This document shows, in pieces, positions 1 through 8,830 of a stretch of DNA of 64,000 nt. A program made the position numbers and the translations under genes. The notes beneath the pieces are model-generated. The model was not told where the DNA came from. It did not search any database and worked only from the letters and a program-made list of their open reading frames with translations. The stretch's first letter is position 1. The number at the start of each line of letters is the position of its first letter. The DNA lies in contig JBCBUE010000005.1 in assembly GCA_039818285.1 (NCBI GenBank), positions 1-64,000 on the forward strand, read 5' to 3'. The DNA comes from JBCBUE01 sp039818285 (GTDB lineage: Bacteria; Planctomycetota; Phycisphaerae; Phycisphaerales; Phycisphaeraceae).

Positions 1-2
1 TG

Positions 3-3000
3 CCGGGTGACCAGCACGTCGGCCATTCGGCGTTCACGGGCGTGGGCTCGGCACCGACTCTGATCGGCCCAAGCGAGTTCTCGGCGACCCGACTCTACGC
101 CGAGGGCGTGTACACCATCGGCGACGAGTGGTTCGCGTCGGACGCCCCGTCCACGCTTGCGCTCCTCGCGGTCGATCCGGGAACGACGCCGTCGCTGACC
201 GGCGGCTCGCTGATCATGAAGAGCGACGCCACCAGCAGCCTGCCGTACTGGGTGCCGCTGGTCGAGGCCGGCTCGGCCGCGGCGACCGCCCCGTCGCCGG
301 GCGGCGACCTCACGAACACCACGCCCAACGGCACCGTCACGATCGGGGACAGCGTCACGATCGAGACCCAGGCGGACGGCATCTACGGCCCCGAAGAGAT
401 CGGCGTCACCGTCAGCGCCCTGTCGTCCAGCGACGGATCGGGGTTCGGCGGGGGCTTTGATCCGCCGTGTACCAGCGGCAACGGCCCAGATGGCCAATGC
501 AACTGGACCGTCACGACCTTCGACACGGGCGAATCCATCGTTTTCGACGACAACGCCCGTATCACCGCCAGCGGCGGCGAATCTGGCGATGTCGAGCTTT
601 ATGTCGGATCGACCATGAACATCGGCGCCAACCTCGGCTGGCTCGCCACGGATCGCGACGGGTTCGAGAGCGACCACTACAAAGACAACCAGCTCGACGA
701 CACGTCCAGCGGCCTGGTGCTGGACCACACGGTCCGCGTCACCGAGTCGGAGTGGCGGGCCGACCTGGGCACGATCGAGACCAACGACCAGGGCGAGCTC
801 ATCTACATCGCCCCCGACTCGATCGAAGGCCTCACCCAAGCCGACACCATCACCTTCGAGTACACCGTCGACGACGACCGCGACGATGAAAACTTCGACG
901 GCCCCTACACATTCGGCACCCGAAACGACTCCAGCGTCTCCAACACCCTTACCTTCGACCTCACCCTCGGGCAGCACACTTGGGAGCCTGGCCCCGCGAT
1001 CGGCGAGCCGATCCCCGATCCGAGCGGCAGCCCCGTTCCAGGCCCGCCACCCGAGCCGAAACTCACGGCCACGCTCGACCCGCTCGCCGCCGACGACACC
1101 TTCACCGCCAAGATCGAGGTCAGCCCAGGATCGATCGCCGACTGGGACGAGCTCGTCGATCCGTTTGCCGATGCCGATGCCCCGCTCGTCTACTACCTAG
1201 ACGAGTTGAAGGGGATCGAGTTCGAGATCGACGGCGGTGGCACGATCGATGGCGACGGCAACTACTCCACGCGCGCGGCCGACGAGCCCCGTGAAGTCAC
1301 CATCCGCGCCCGCATCGACGACACGCCGCTCGAGCCGGGCATGCATCAAGGCGGCGATCGCGACGACGCGTCCTCGCCTTACTTCGGCGAGGTCACCTTC
1401 ATCGTCCCCGCCGACCCCGACGGCAGCCCCGGCCCCAGCGGCGGCCCCGGGGACGGCGGGCCCGACACGCCAGACGATACCGACGAGTTGGACCCCGAAG
1501 ACGACGACGACGACGACCCCGACGATCGCGTCTCGGCCAACCCCGCCATCGGCACCACCCACCCGCTAGCCGGTACCGATGACGGCATCCCCCCCTTCAT
1601 CGACCACTGGCACCTCGGCCATCGTCGCGACAACCCCGACGACCCCATCTACCTCCGTTACGGCCAAACCGAGTCCTTCTGGGTCCAAGACGTCTTCGAC
1701 CACGACACCTACCACGACGGCGCCAACGACACCGAGCACTGGTTCTGGGACGCCGTCGGCGCGACCTGGGCCGTCGACGCCGGCCAACTGCCCTCCGAGG
1801 CCCCGCCGACCGACCCCGACAACGACCGCGACCCGACGCACGACGTCTGGACCTCCTACATCGCCCCCGACGCCGACTCGGGCGTCAGCGAAGCCACCCT
1901 CACCGCCACCGTCGACGACGACGGCACCCCCGGGGGCAGCTGGCACACCTGGGACGTCCCGCTCGACGTCCAAGGCTCCAACAACGACGACCCCCTCGAC
2001 GTCGAAGCCAACCTCCGCTTCTACGACATCGACCTCGACATCGATTCCGACAACAACAACGGCCTCACCGGCACCCCCGACCGCTCCCCCGAAGAAGACG
2101 ACCTCGAACACCAAACCGATGGCGCCAAGGTCGTCCTGGTCAACACCGACGACACCGACGCCGACGGCGTGCCCGACTTCGCCGATGGTTTCGGGATGTT
2201 CAGCACGCCCGCCGGATATACCACCGACCCGTACCTGACCACCGACGGCGAGAGGTTCACCCCCGTGGTGCTGAACCTGCAGGGCCGCGTCCCCGGCGAT
2301 ACCAAGGTCACCTTCTTGTACGACGCCTCGGACCCCGCCGCGATGGCGCGCACCGAGCAGACCGTCACCGGCCCCGACGGCACCGAGCAGACGGTCTACG
2401 ACTACCACCTGCCCACCTACGACCCCACGCCCGACGCCCCTGGCGAGACCGCCGACCGCGATGCCGTCGGCCACCTGCGCCTCTGGCTCAAGGACGGCGA
2501 CCAGATGCGGACCGTCGACGACTTCGTCAAGGCCAACCACGAATACACCCTCGACGATCTCGGCCTCGACAAGCACGGCAGCACCCTCACCCTCTACCTC
2601 GAGTCCGTCGGCCACGACAATTACTGGTGGCACTACGGCCATGACCTCATCAGTGTCGGCATCGCCAGCGACACCGCCAACGGCATCAACGCCTCGGACA
2701 CCGTGAGGATCGATACCGCCGAGGTCCGCATGAACCGAGACGGCTTCGGCGTGTCCAACCCGGCGCCGGTGTTCTCCTCGGTCAATGTCACCCAGACCGG
2801 CGGCACCTCGGCGACCGTCACCCCAGAAGGCGACGCGGTTCGCACAAATGTCACGATCTCCGGCACGCTCACCGACGCCGCGTCCGACCTGATCCAGGGC
2901 TCGGATGGCACGATCGGCTCGGTGGAGGTTTACATCAACGGCGACGCTACGCCCGCCGCGACCATCTCGGTGAGCACGACCCAGAAGCTCGACGCCGACC

Positions 3001-5195
3001 CCGCCAACATCTTCGCCACCTACGACTTCACCGGCAGTTTCAACACGTCGCTGAACCTCGATCTGCACCCCGGCGTCAACACCCTCCGCCTCGTCGCCGT
3101 CAACCCCTACGGCTTCGCTGGGTTCCACGAATCCATCATCGACGTCGACGCCACACCGCCCGACACGCAATACACCGAGTTCGAGCTCGCCCTCGACGAC
3201 CCCAACGAGTCCTACGACGGCGACGAGACGCTCGTCGTCACCTACACGGTCAATGGCGGCGATCCCACCACCGTCGACTTCGGCCGATCCGACCCCGGCG
3301 GCGGCTCGGGCGATCCCACCGCCACCGCCACGTTCACCAGCGCCTCGCCGGTCCTCGGCGGGTCCATCACGCTCGAAGAGTGGGAGGACATCCAGGCCAG
3401 CAACGCCGACACCACCGCCGCCACCTTCGACCTCGACGCGCTGAACCTCGACGACGAGTTCATGCTCCTCGACGCCGACCCCACGCTGCCCGACACCTGG
3501 CTCACCGACCACCTGCTCGACGTCACCGACGAGACCGACCTCACGGAGTACACGATCGACCCGCTGGTCGACATCGACTTCGTCGGCGCCTCCGACGCCG
3601 GCACCCTGCACTTCAACTACTTCGAGCTCATCGGCTCCCAGCACGTCAAAAACGTGCTCACCGGCCTGGAAATCGCAACCCAAGGCGGCGACGGCTTCAC
3701 CGAGTACCGCTTCGTCACCATCGACGATCCGACCCACGTCGGCCACGGCCACACCTACCTCACCCGCGACGGCAACCTCGCCCGATTCGTCGCGCTCCAG
3801 CCCACCGAGACGCCCGACGAGACGCCCGAACGCACGACCCTCGAATCCACCGGCGACTTCGCTTACGGCTTCTACGAAGGCATGTTCGACGGCGGCGTGG
3901 CGTGGGTCGAGGGGCTTAAAGAGATCAAAGCCGTAGTTGACGACGTGGTGGCCGGCGCGTTGGCGTACTACATCCCGACGGGGATCTACTACATCTGGGG
4001 CGATGAGGCGGGCCAGCGTGCAGAAGAAGATCGGCATCGGGCATTGCTTCGGTTAGGGAACCGGATCACGGGCGTCGAGGACGGGCTGACGGACGCTTGG
4101 GAGGTGCTCGGGCCGATCCTTGAAGAAGCGCTGACGAGCGAAGACACTCAGGCGTTTCTCGACTCAGTCGTCCGCGGCGACTACATCACGGCGGCCGGGA
4201 TCGGCGGGGCTCGCGTCCGCGATGCATTAAAGATCGCCAGCCACGCCTTGAACTTGCTTGGTGACGAACTGAGCGAGATGACGCCTCGCGAGGCGGGCTG
4301 GGTCACCGGGCGGATCGTGTCGGAGGCGGTGATCCTCGCGGGCGAGGCCGCCTTGGGGGTGGGCGTCTACAAGGCGTTCAGCACGACACGCGCCAGCTTG
4401 GTTGCCAGTCGCGCGTTGCACGCGGCGCAGCAGGCGGACCTGAGCCCCGCCGCCGTGGCCGCGGTCACGCGGATCGCGAACAAAGTGGACAACTTGGCCG
4501 ATAAGCTGCGGGCGATCTCGGCCCGTATCCCCGAGCGGTACCGCGATGGGTTCGAGGACTTCGCCAAGAAGGTCATCTCGGCCAGCGAGGACGAGACGGA
4601 CGAGCTGTGGGAGGCCACCAAGCGGTACTTGGCTAGCTCCACCAAGCACGACGGGGACGACCTCAACCTGCCGTGGCTCGTCGAAGCCGCGATGGAGGAG
4701 CAGTACGAGCTGGCGAGGCGAGCGGATGGGACGGTTGACTCAGATAAGATAGAGAGCGTCAGACAGTTACGACAAATCTTGGCGAACCGTAAGGACGGTG
4801 ATGGGTCGTACCCATCGAAGCTCCAGACGCACCACGTGATAGTTAAGGCCGACGGAGGCGACTGGCTTGACATCCTTAAAGTGCGACCGGATCGTGTGGA
4901 TGACATGCCTGGTTTGGAGCTACGCGGTGCCGCTCACCGTCGATACACAGATGTTGATCCAGCAGGAAAGTCATTCCATGAGATTTTTAAGGACAAGATT
5001 GATGAAGTGAATGCGGATGATAACTTCGATAGGTTTGATGACGCAGAAGAATGGGCCAGAGAAATTCACCGTCGGGCATACGAAGATTGGAGTGACGCAC
5101 AAGGATGGGGCAAACAGTATGGCCAAGACATTTGGGAGGCCGCAAAGGATTGGCTGAATAATCCTGAGAACGTCCTGCCAGCGGGTAGCCAGTGA
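3..5195 (+). CDS. Giant secreted Asp-rich surface protein with C-terminal nuclease-toxin tip (5' partial)
   Basis: The frame is open to the left edge (no stop before the first possible start, a GTG at 42), so the true start lies outside the window and at least 1730 residues are encoded here. Most of it (to about nt 3840) is Asp/Thr/Gly-rich beta-type sequence with Pro-rich linkers and a poly-Asp stretch near nt 1500, typical of large calcium-dependent adhesins; I recognise no single named repeat. From about nt 3850 the character changes to an alpha-helical, partly hydrophobic pre-toxin segment (to about nt 4700). The last 150 residues hold a THHVIVK motif (HH codons at 4830-4835) and a later HRRY...FHEIF stretch, resembling the AHH/HNH family of polymorphic-toxin nucleases. 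GC falls sharply from about nt 4730. The stop overlaps the next gene by 4 nt. Reading: a contact-dependent or secreted toxin on a surface stalk; secretion route unknown because the N-terminus is missing. Confidence 0.8.
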   Translation, partial: PGDQHVGHSAFTGVGSAPTLIGPSEFSATRLYAEGVYTIGDEWFASDAPSTLALLAVDPGTTPSLTGGSLIMKSDATSSLPYWVPLVEAGSAAATAPSPGGDLTNTTPNGTVTIGDSVTIETQADGIYGPEEIGVTVSALSSSDGSGFGGGFDPPCTSGNGPDGQCNWTVTTFDTGESIVFDDNARITASGGESGDVELYVGSTMNIGANLGWLATDRDGFESDHYKDNQLDDTSSGLVLDHTVRVTESEWRADLGTIETNDQGELIYIAPDSIEGLTQADTITFEYTVDDDRDDENFDGPYTFGTRNDSSVSNTLTFDLTLGQHTWEPGPAIGEPIPDPSGSPVPGPPPEPKLTATLDPLAADDTFTAKIEVSPGSIADWDELVDPFADADAPLVYYLDELKGIEFEIDGGGTIDGDGNYSTRAADEPREVTIRARIDDTPLEPGMHQGGDRDDASSPYFGEVTFIVPADPDGSPGPSGGPGDGGPDTPDDTDELDPEDDDDDDPDDRVSANPAIGTTHPLAGTDDGIPPFIDHWHLGHRRDNPDDPIYLRYGQTESFWVQDVFDHDTYHDGANDTEHWFWDAVGATWAVDAGQLPSEAPPTDPDNDRDPTHDVWTSYIAPDADSGVSEATLTATVDDDGTPGGSWHTWDVPLDVQGSNNDDPLDVEANLRFYDIDLDIDSDNNNGLTGTPDRSPEEDDLEHQTDGAKVVLVNTDDTDADGVPDFADGFGMFSTPAGYTTDPYLTTDGERFTPVVLNLQGRVPGDTKVTFLYDASDPAAMARTEQTVTGPDGTEQTVYDYHLPTYDPTPDAPGETADRDAVGHLRLWLKDGDQMRTVDDFVKANHEYTLDDLGLDKHGSTLTLYLESVGHDNYWWHYGHDLISVGIASDTANGINASDTVRIDTAEVRMNRDGFGVSNPAPVFSSVNVTQTGGTSATVTPEGDAVRTNVTISGTLTDAASDLIQGSDGTIGSVEVYINGDATPAATISVSTTQKLDADPANIFATYDFTGSFNTSLNLDLHPGVNTLRLVAVNPYGFAGFHESIIDVDATPPDTQYTEFELALDDPNESYDGDETLVVTYTVNGGDPTTVDFGRSDPGGGSGDPTATATFTSASPVLGGSITLEEWEDIQASNADTTAATFDLDALNLDDEFMLLDADPTLPDTWLTDHLLDVTDETDLTEYTIDPLVDIDFVGASDAGTLHFNYFELIGSQHVKNVLTGLEIATQGGDGFTEYRFVTIDDPTHVGHGHTYLTRDGNLARFVALQPTETPDETPERTTLESTGDFAYGFYEGMFDGGVAWVEGLKEIKAVVDDVVAGALAYYIPTGIYYIWGDEAGQRAEEDRHRALLRLGNRITGVEDGLTDAWEVLGPILEEALTSEDTQAFLDSVVRGDYITAAGIGGARVRDALKIASHALNLLGDELSEMTPREAGWVTGRIVSEAVILAGEAALGVGVYKAFSTTRASLVASRALHAAQQADLSPAAVAAVTRIANKVDNLADKLRAISARIPERYRDGFEDFAKKVISASEDETDELWEATKRYLASSTKHDGDDLNLPWLVEAAMEEQYELARRADGTVDSDKIESVRQLRQILANRKDGDGSYPSKLQTHHVIVKADGGDWLDILKVRPDRVDDMPGLELRGAAHRRYTDVDPAGKSFHEIFKDKIDEVNADDNFDRFDDAEEWAREIHRRAYEDWSDAQGWGKQYGQDIWEAAKDWLNNPENVLPAGSQ

Positions 5196-6133
5196 AGCTA
5201 ATAGCAAATATTCGATGTTCGAGCAGTCACCCATCTTTCGATGAGGAAGTTTATCCTAAACTTCAAGCGGTAAGGATGGTCGATCGATCCATATATCAAG
5301 TCACGCTCGATGTTTTTGACCCAGACCTTCGTCGCATTATTGAGATATTCGAGGCCCACGGATACTACAAGGAAATACCAGGAGAACGATACACACCCAT
5401 GAAACCAATGTTTCAGTGTAGTATTGCTTGGCGGTATAGCGATGATGATCGGGATAAATTCGAATATTTTATTTTTCAGGATAATCATCATGGCGACGAC
5501 GCGATCGGCCATCGCGGTTATCCGCCTTTCCCGGAAAAGGTACGAGCGGTCTCGAAGTACAAGAAACCACGGTGGAAACACGCCTTTGAAGGGCATTTGA
5601 TCCCTGCTGTCAGCGAGCCTGCCGAACTGATATTGCGTGACGAAGGGATCATCGGCCTGGACCCGATGCCGATGGACATCGCCTGGGGTTGGAATGACAA
5701 TCCGAAACCATTGACTTGGAACGACGCGCCGGTCAAGTACAACCGTTTGGCCAGTTCGGTCACCATGCCGCCGATCGCGCCGTGGCTCGGATTAATTGAT
5801 ACTAAGGGTAATGAAATTCCGCTTGAAGAACGTTCGATCCGATACAGGCGAGTTAAGCGTAAGCCTTGGGGTATCGCACCTACAAGTCTTCACTATTGTC
5901 GTCAGGACATCGACGCGATGCCCGAGTTCGACATCGCCTGGACCTACGAACATTTCGGGCAATCTGTGGTCTCTCCACAACTTGTCGTCTCCCAGAAGTT
6001 CCGCCAGGCTTGCCTCAAGCACGGCTTCGAGGCCGAGTTCCAACCTGTCCGCGTCGAATCCGAGCCACCCGACGAAGAGGCGGAGTTCGCCGTACTCCCC
6101 GAATACCTTCGGCCCTACGCCCGGAGGTGCTAG
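5192..6133 (+). CDS. Candidate immunity protein for the upstream toxin
   Basis: This 313-aa cytoplasmic-looking protein (no signal peptide or membrane segment) starts at a GTG whose last two bases form the TGA of the toxin gene (GTGA overlap), so translation is coupled. Its first half is markedly AT-rich compared with the roughly 65-70% GC surroundings, like the toxin tip, suggesting the two arrived together. It has two similar halves by eye: SIAWRYSDDD near residue 78 and DIAWTYEHFG near 250. The C-terminal stretch around VVSQKFRQACLKHGF loosely resembles the Imm11/DUF1629 immunity family, but I cannot confirm membership. The immunity role is inferred from position, coupling and shared composition; function is otherwise unknown. 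Confidence 0.6.
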   Translation: MKLIANIRCSSSHPSFDEEVYPKLQAVRMVDRSIYQVTLDVFDPDLRRIIEIFEAHGYYKEIPGERYTPMKPMFQCSIAWRYSDDDRDKFEYFIFQDNHHGDDAIGHRGYPPFPEKVRAVSKYKKPRWKHAFEGHLIPAVSEPAELILRDEGIIGLDPMPMDIAWGWNDNPKPLTWNDAPVKYNRLASSVTMPPIAPWLGLIDTKGNEIPLEERSIRYRRVKRKPWGIAPTSLHYCRQDIDAMPEFDIAWTYEHFGQSVVSPQLVVSQKFRQACLKHGFEAEFQPVRVESEPPDEEAEFAVLPEYLRPYARRC

Positions 6134-6201
6134 GCCCAATCTCAAATGATCGATTCGCCTTGAATCTAAGTTCTTTGACAATCTAACCCGACCTCCCGAT
6201 A

Positions 6202-6426
6202 CGCGACGATCGAGGGGCCCAGAAGGCTCGGCTTCGTATCGGCACCACGATCACCGGCGTCGAGGACGGGCTGACGGACGCGTGGGAGGTGCTCGGGCCG
6301 ATCGTCGCGGAGCTGGCGACGAAGACGGGCCAGGACGCGTACGACTTCGTCGACGCGTTGATCCGCGGCGGCGAGCGTACAGGCGTGGCGGGAGATCATG
6401 CGAGGGTGCCTGTGGTGGGGTCGTGA
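6202..6426 (+). pseudogene. Broken second copy of the pre-toxin segment
   Basis: In frame from about 6202 the DNA encodes a segment containing TGVEDGLTDAWEVLGPI, identical over those residues to the pre-toxin region of the giant protein (nt about 4065-4118 against 6250-6303, nearly identical at DNA level). Similarity fades to either side: upstream residues still echo the parent (basic, RLRIG...), and downstream the frame diverges and stops at 6424-6426. There is no start codon or ribosome-binding site. It resembles the orphan toxin cassettes that sit behind polymorphic-toxin loci and can recombine into the main gene. The remainder of 6134-6435 holds nothing else I can identify. Confidence 0.65.
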
Positions 6427-6435
6427 GAGGTGGCG

Positions 6436-7743
6436 TCAGCGCCGACGGCTCAGGCCGATCAGCCCGCCCAGACCCAGCAGCGCGAGGGTGGTGGGTTCGG
6501 GGATCGGACTAAACAGCGCCACGTCGTTGCCATCGCCCGCGGCGTAGGTGATGAACAGGTCCGTGCCACCGAAATTGCCGACCAATTCCCCCTCACCGAG
6601 CCCGTCGAACTGCCCGGTACGATCGCCGCCGACCGTGAGGATGTCGTAGACCTGATTAAGACTCGGCGTAAAACCGCCCAGCAGCGAAACATCGAGCCGA
6701 CCATTGAGAATCAGGTCATCGACAACCGTAATCTGGTCGTACTCGAACCCCGGTATCAGTCCGGCGAGTTCGATCAGCAGCGAGGCGCTGTTGCCGAACG
6801 TGAGGTCGCCGCCAAAGGAGGTCAGGCCCGGGCTGAAGCCGGGCTTGAGGTCGCCCTCCATGATCACGGTCCCGGTCCCTGTGTCGCCGTTGCCGCTGTA
6901 GCTACCGAAGTAGACCGTGAAGCTCCCCGCGTTGGTGCGGATCTCGCCGTTGTTGGTGACATCGTCGAAGAAGGTCGTCGTGCCGCCGGAGGAAGTGATC
7001 AGGCCGGTGGTGTTGTTGGTCACATCGCCGATGACGCGGGCCGTCGCGCTGAACGCCATCGTGCCGTCGTTGATCATTCCGTCATCGGCGCGCAGGCCGC
7101 CGTCGCCGACCACCAGGCCGGTCGATCGATTGGTGAAGCCCTGAGTGAACTGGACCTGCCCGCCGGCGAGCGTGATCTGCCCGGTGTTGCTGCTGCCGGC
7201 CCCCGCGAAGATCATCCGCTCGCCGGTGATGACTTCGACCTCGCCGTTGAAGTTGTTCGTCAAGCCGAAGAGCGAAGCGCCAACGCCGAAGAGCAGGCCG
7301 CTGTTGCCGCCGCTGTTCACCTCCGAGGTATCGACCGCGACGGCGAGATTCGGAAAGAGCGTCCGGTCGAACGCGGAGCCCCCCAGCGTTCGGAGCGAGA
7401 CGTCATCGAGGTCGGCGATGTCATTCACCCCGGTCAATGTCGGCCCCACGCTTCCGGCAAGCGAGCCGCTGACGCCGCTGATCCGATCGAGGTCTTCGGC
7501 GCTGATCGTGCCAAACTCGAAGCGGCCGCCGCCGAGGTTCACCACTCCGTTCTCGCCGATAGTCGTCGTTCCCTCGACGGTCACGAGGCCGCCGGTATTG
7601 ATGTTGAGTGTTCCGTTGCTGCTTCCTCCCTCGTTGGCGCTGACACCGAGGTCGGCGTTGGCGATCAGCGTCGACGCGTTGCCGTTGGTGTCGGTTCCCG
7701 CGACCGTTACGACACCGATCGATCCATCGCCCAAGCCAATCAC
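6436..7743 (-). CDS. PEP-CTERM protein, C-terminal part of a frameshifted gene
   Basis: This 435-aa frame is the continuation of the gene at 7740-8774. It starts inside a repeat unit at a fortuitous GTG and has no signal peptide of its own. It carries beta-strand-rich, Gly/Asn/Thr-rich autotransporter-like repeats (VTVAGTDTNGNAST is the same unit as VTVTGIDGNGNASN in the upstream frame), then a globular C-terminal part and a PEP-CTERM tail (PEPTTLALLGLGGL followed by SRRR). That tail is recognised by exosortase, which cleaves and anchors such proteins at the surface or in the exopolysaccharide; no exosortase gene is in this window. One extra G in the GGGG run near 7752-7755 would restore a single protein of about 780 residues. 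Confidence 0.7.
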   Translation of the reverse strand: MIGLGDGSIGVVTVAGTDTNGNASTLIANADLGVSANEGGSSNGTLNINTGGLVTVEGTTTIGENGVVNLGGGRFEFGTISAEDLDRISGVSGSLAGSVGPTLTGVNDIADLDDVSLRTLGGSAFDRTLFPNLAVAVDTSEVNSGGNSGLLFGVGASLFGLTNNFNGEVEVITGERMIFAGAGSSNTGQITLAGGQVQFTQGFTNRSTGLVVGDGGLRADDGMINDGTMAFSATARVIGDVTNNTTGLITSSGGTTTFFDDVTNNGEIRTNAGSFTVYFGSYSGNGDTGTGTVIMEGDLKPGFSPGLTSFGGDLTFGNSASLLIELAGLIPGFEYDQITVVDDLILNGRLDVSLLGGFTPSLNQVYDILTVGGDRTGQFDGLGEGELVGNFGGTDLFITYAAGDGNDVALFSPIPEPTTLALLGLGGLIGLSRRR

Positions 7744-8774
7744 TGCCCCTCGCTGCTCACGCGACCGCCGTCGGTGACGTTGAGCGTGCCGGTTCCCCGG
7801 GCGGCAACGACAAGATCACCGGAGCTGGTCCAGTTTGAGGCGTTTCCATTGCCGTCGATTCCGGTCACGGTCACCACGCCAGTCGAGCCGGTCTGCGCGG
7901 CTATACCCGCGCGTCCGTTGGTCACTCGCCCGCCCGAGAGGACGTTCAAGGTCCCGTCGCCCATGACGCCGACAGAGAGGTCAGTGGCGTTGGACCAGGT
8001 CGAGGCGTTGCCGTTGGCGTCCGTGCCCGTTACCACGACCGTGCCAACAGACCCCGACTGGAATCCGATCGCTCCGATCGCATTGGACACCTGCCCACCG
8101 CCCGAGATAGTCATCGAGGCTCGGCCGGTTTCGGCCGCGACGAGGCCGAAGAGTTCGAGCGAACCACCCGCCTGGGTATAGCGGGCAGGGGTGGTCCCGG
8201 GGCCGGTGGTGCCGAACTGGAGCGCGGTGATCGTGCTCGAGCCGGTCGGCTGGGCGCCGGTCAGCGCCATCGCGTCGGCGGGGCCCACGAGGTCAAGTGC
8301 CCAGGGCACCGGGCCGACGGCGGGAAACGCAGAAAGATTGAGTCGGTACCCGCCTTGGGTCAGGGGGTCGGGGTTCAAGAACACCTGTCGCCCCACGGGT
8401 CCGGGCAGTGGCACGTTCGACCAGGAGAGCAGCGAGTCGCGCCCCTCGGCGGCAACGTGGTAGTCGTCGTTGACGCCCCGCGATGCGTTGTTGCTGTCGA
8501 ACAGTTCGACGACCGAATCGATGCCACCGGGGTCGATGGTGGCACCGGCCGCGTTGGTGCCGCCACTATTGGCGAAGGTCTCGAATCGCAGGGCCTCGCT
8601 GCTGCTGACGCTTCGAGACAGGTCGAACAGGAAATTGTGCTGGTCGCTGGTCGTCGCAAACTCGCCTTCCCACGAGAAGTAAGCGGTTTGTGCCTGCAAG
8701 GTTGTGCTGCCCATGCAAGCCACCAAAAGAGCTAGCGTGCTGGAGCGTCCGGTCATGGATCGAAGTGAACTCAT
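7740..8774 (-). CDS. PEP-CTERM protein, N-terminal part of a frameshifted gene
   Basis: The 344-aa product begins with a clear signal peptide (basic start, hydrophobic core, cleavage near LQAQ-TAYF, residue about 29) and a Shine-Dalgarno AGGA just upstream. After a globular region come repeats of about 40 residues containing VVVTGTDANGNAS and GDGTLNVLSGGRVTN, typical of passenger-type beta-helix repeats. The frame stops right after GGRVSSEGQ, in the middle of a repeat; the next repeat continues in the frame ending at 6436. The repeat phase shows that one base has been lost, so the two frames are one gene, either a recent pseudogene, a phase-variable gene or a sequencing error in a short G run. 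Confidence 0.75.
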   Translation of the reverse strand: MSSLRSMTGRSSTLALLVACMGSTTLQAQTAYFSWEGEFATTSDQHNFLFDLSRSVSSSEALRFETFANSGGTNAAGATIDPGGIDSVVELFDSNNASRGVNDDYHVAAEGRDSLLSWSNVPLPGPVGRQVFLNPDPLTQGGYRLNLSAFPAVGPVPWALDLVGPADAMALTGAQPTGSSTITALQFGTTGPGTTPARYTQAGGSLELFGLVAAETGRASMTISGGGQVSNAIGAIGFQSGSVGTVVVTGTDANGNASTWSNATDLSVGVMGDGTLNVLSGGRVTNGRAGIAAQTGSTGVVTVTGIDGNGNASNWTSSGDLVVAARGTGTLNVTDGGRVSSEGQ

Positions 8775-8830
8775 GTTCTTTTCCTGACGGGTTTAGTCTT
8801 GTGGCGACTCATTCACTGGGCTGAAGCGAT

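Noticed and set aside
1566..4037. 823-codon open frame on the minus strand inside the giant gene
   Set aside because: It is a by-product of GC-rich codons on the other strand: low-complexity Val/Gly/Asp protein, no start signals, no recognisable motif.
7740..7760. Programmed ribosomal frameshift
   Set aside because: No slippery heptamer, downstream structure or internal Shine-Dalgarno is evident; a simple one-base loss explains the data.
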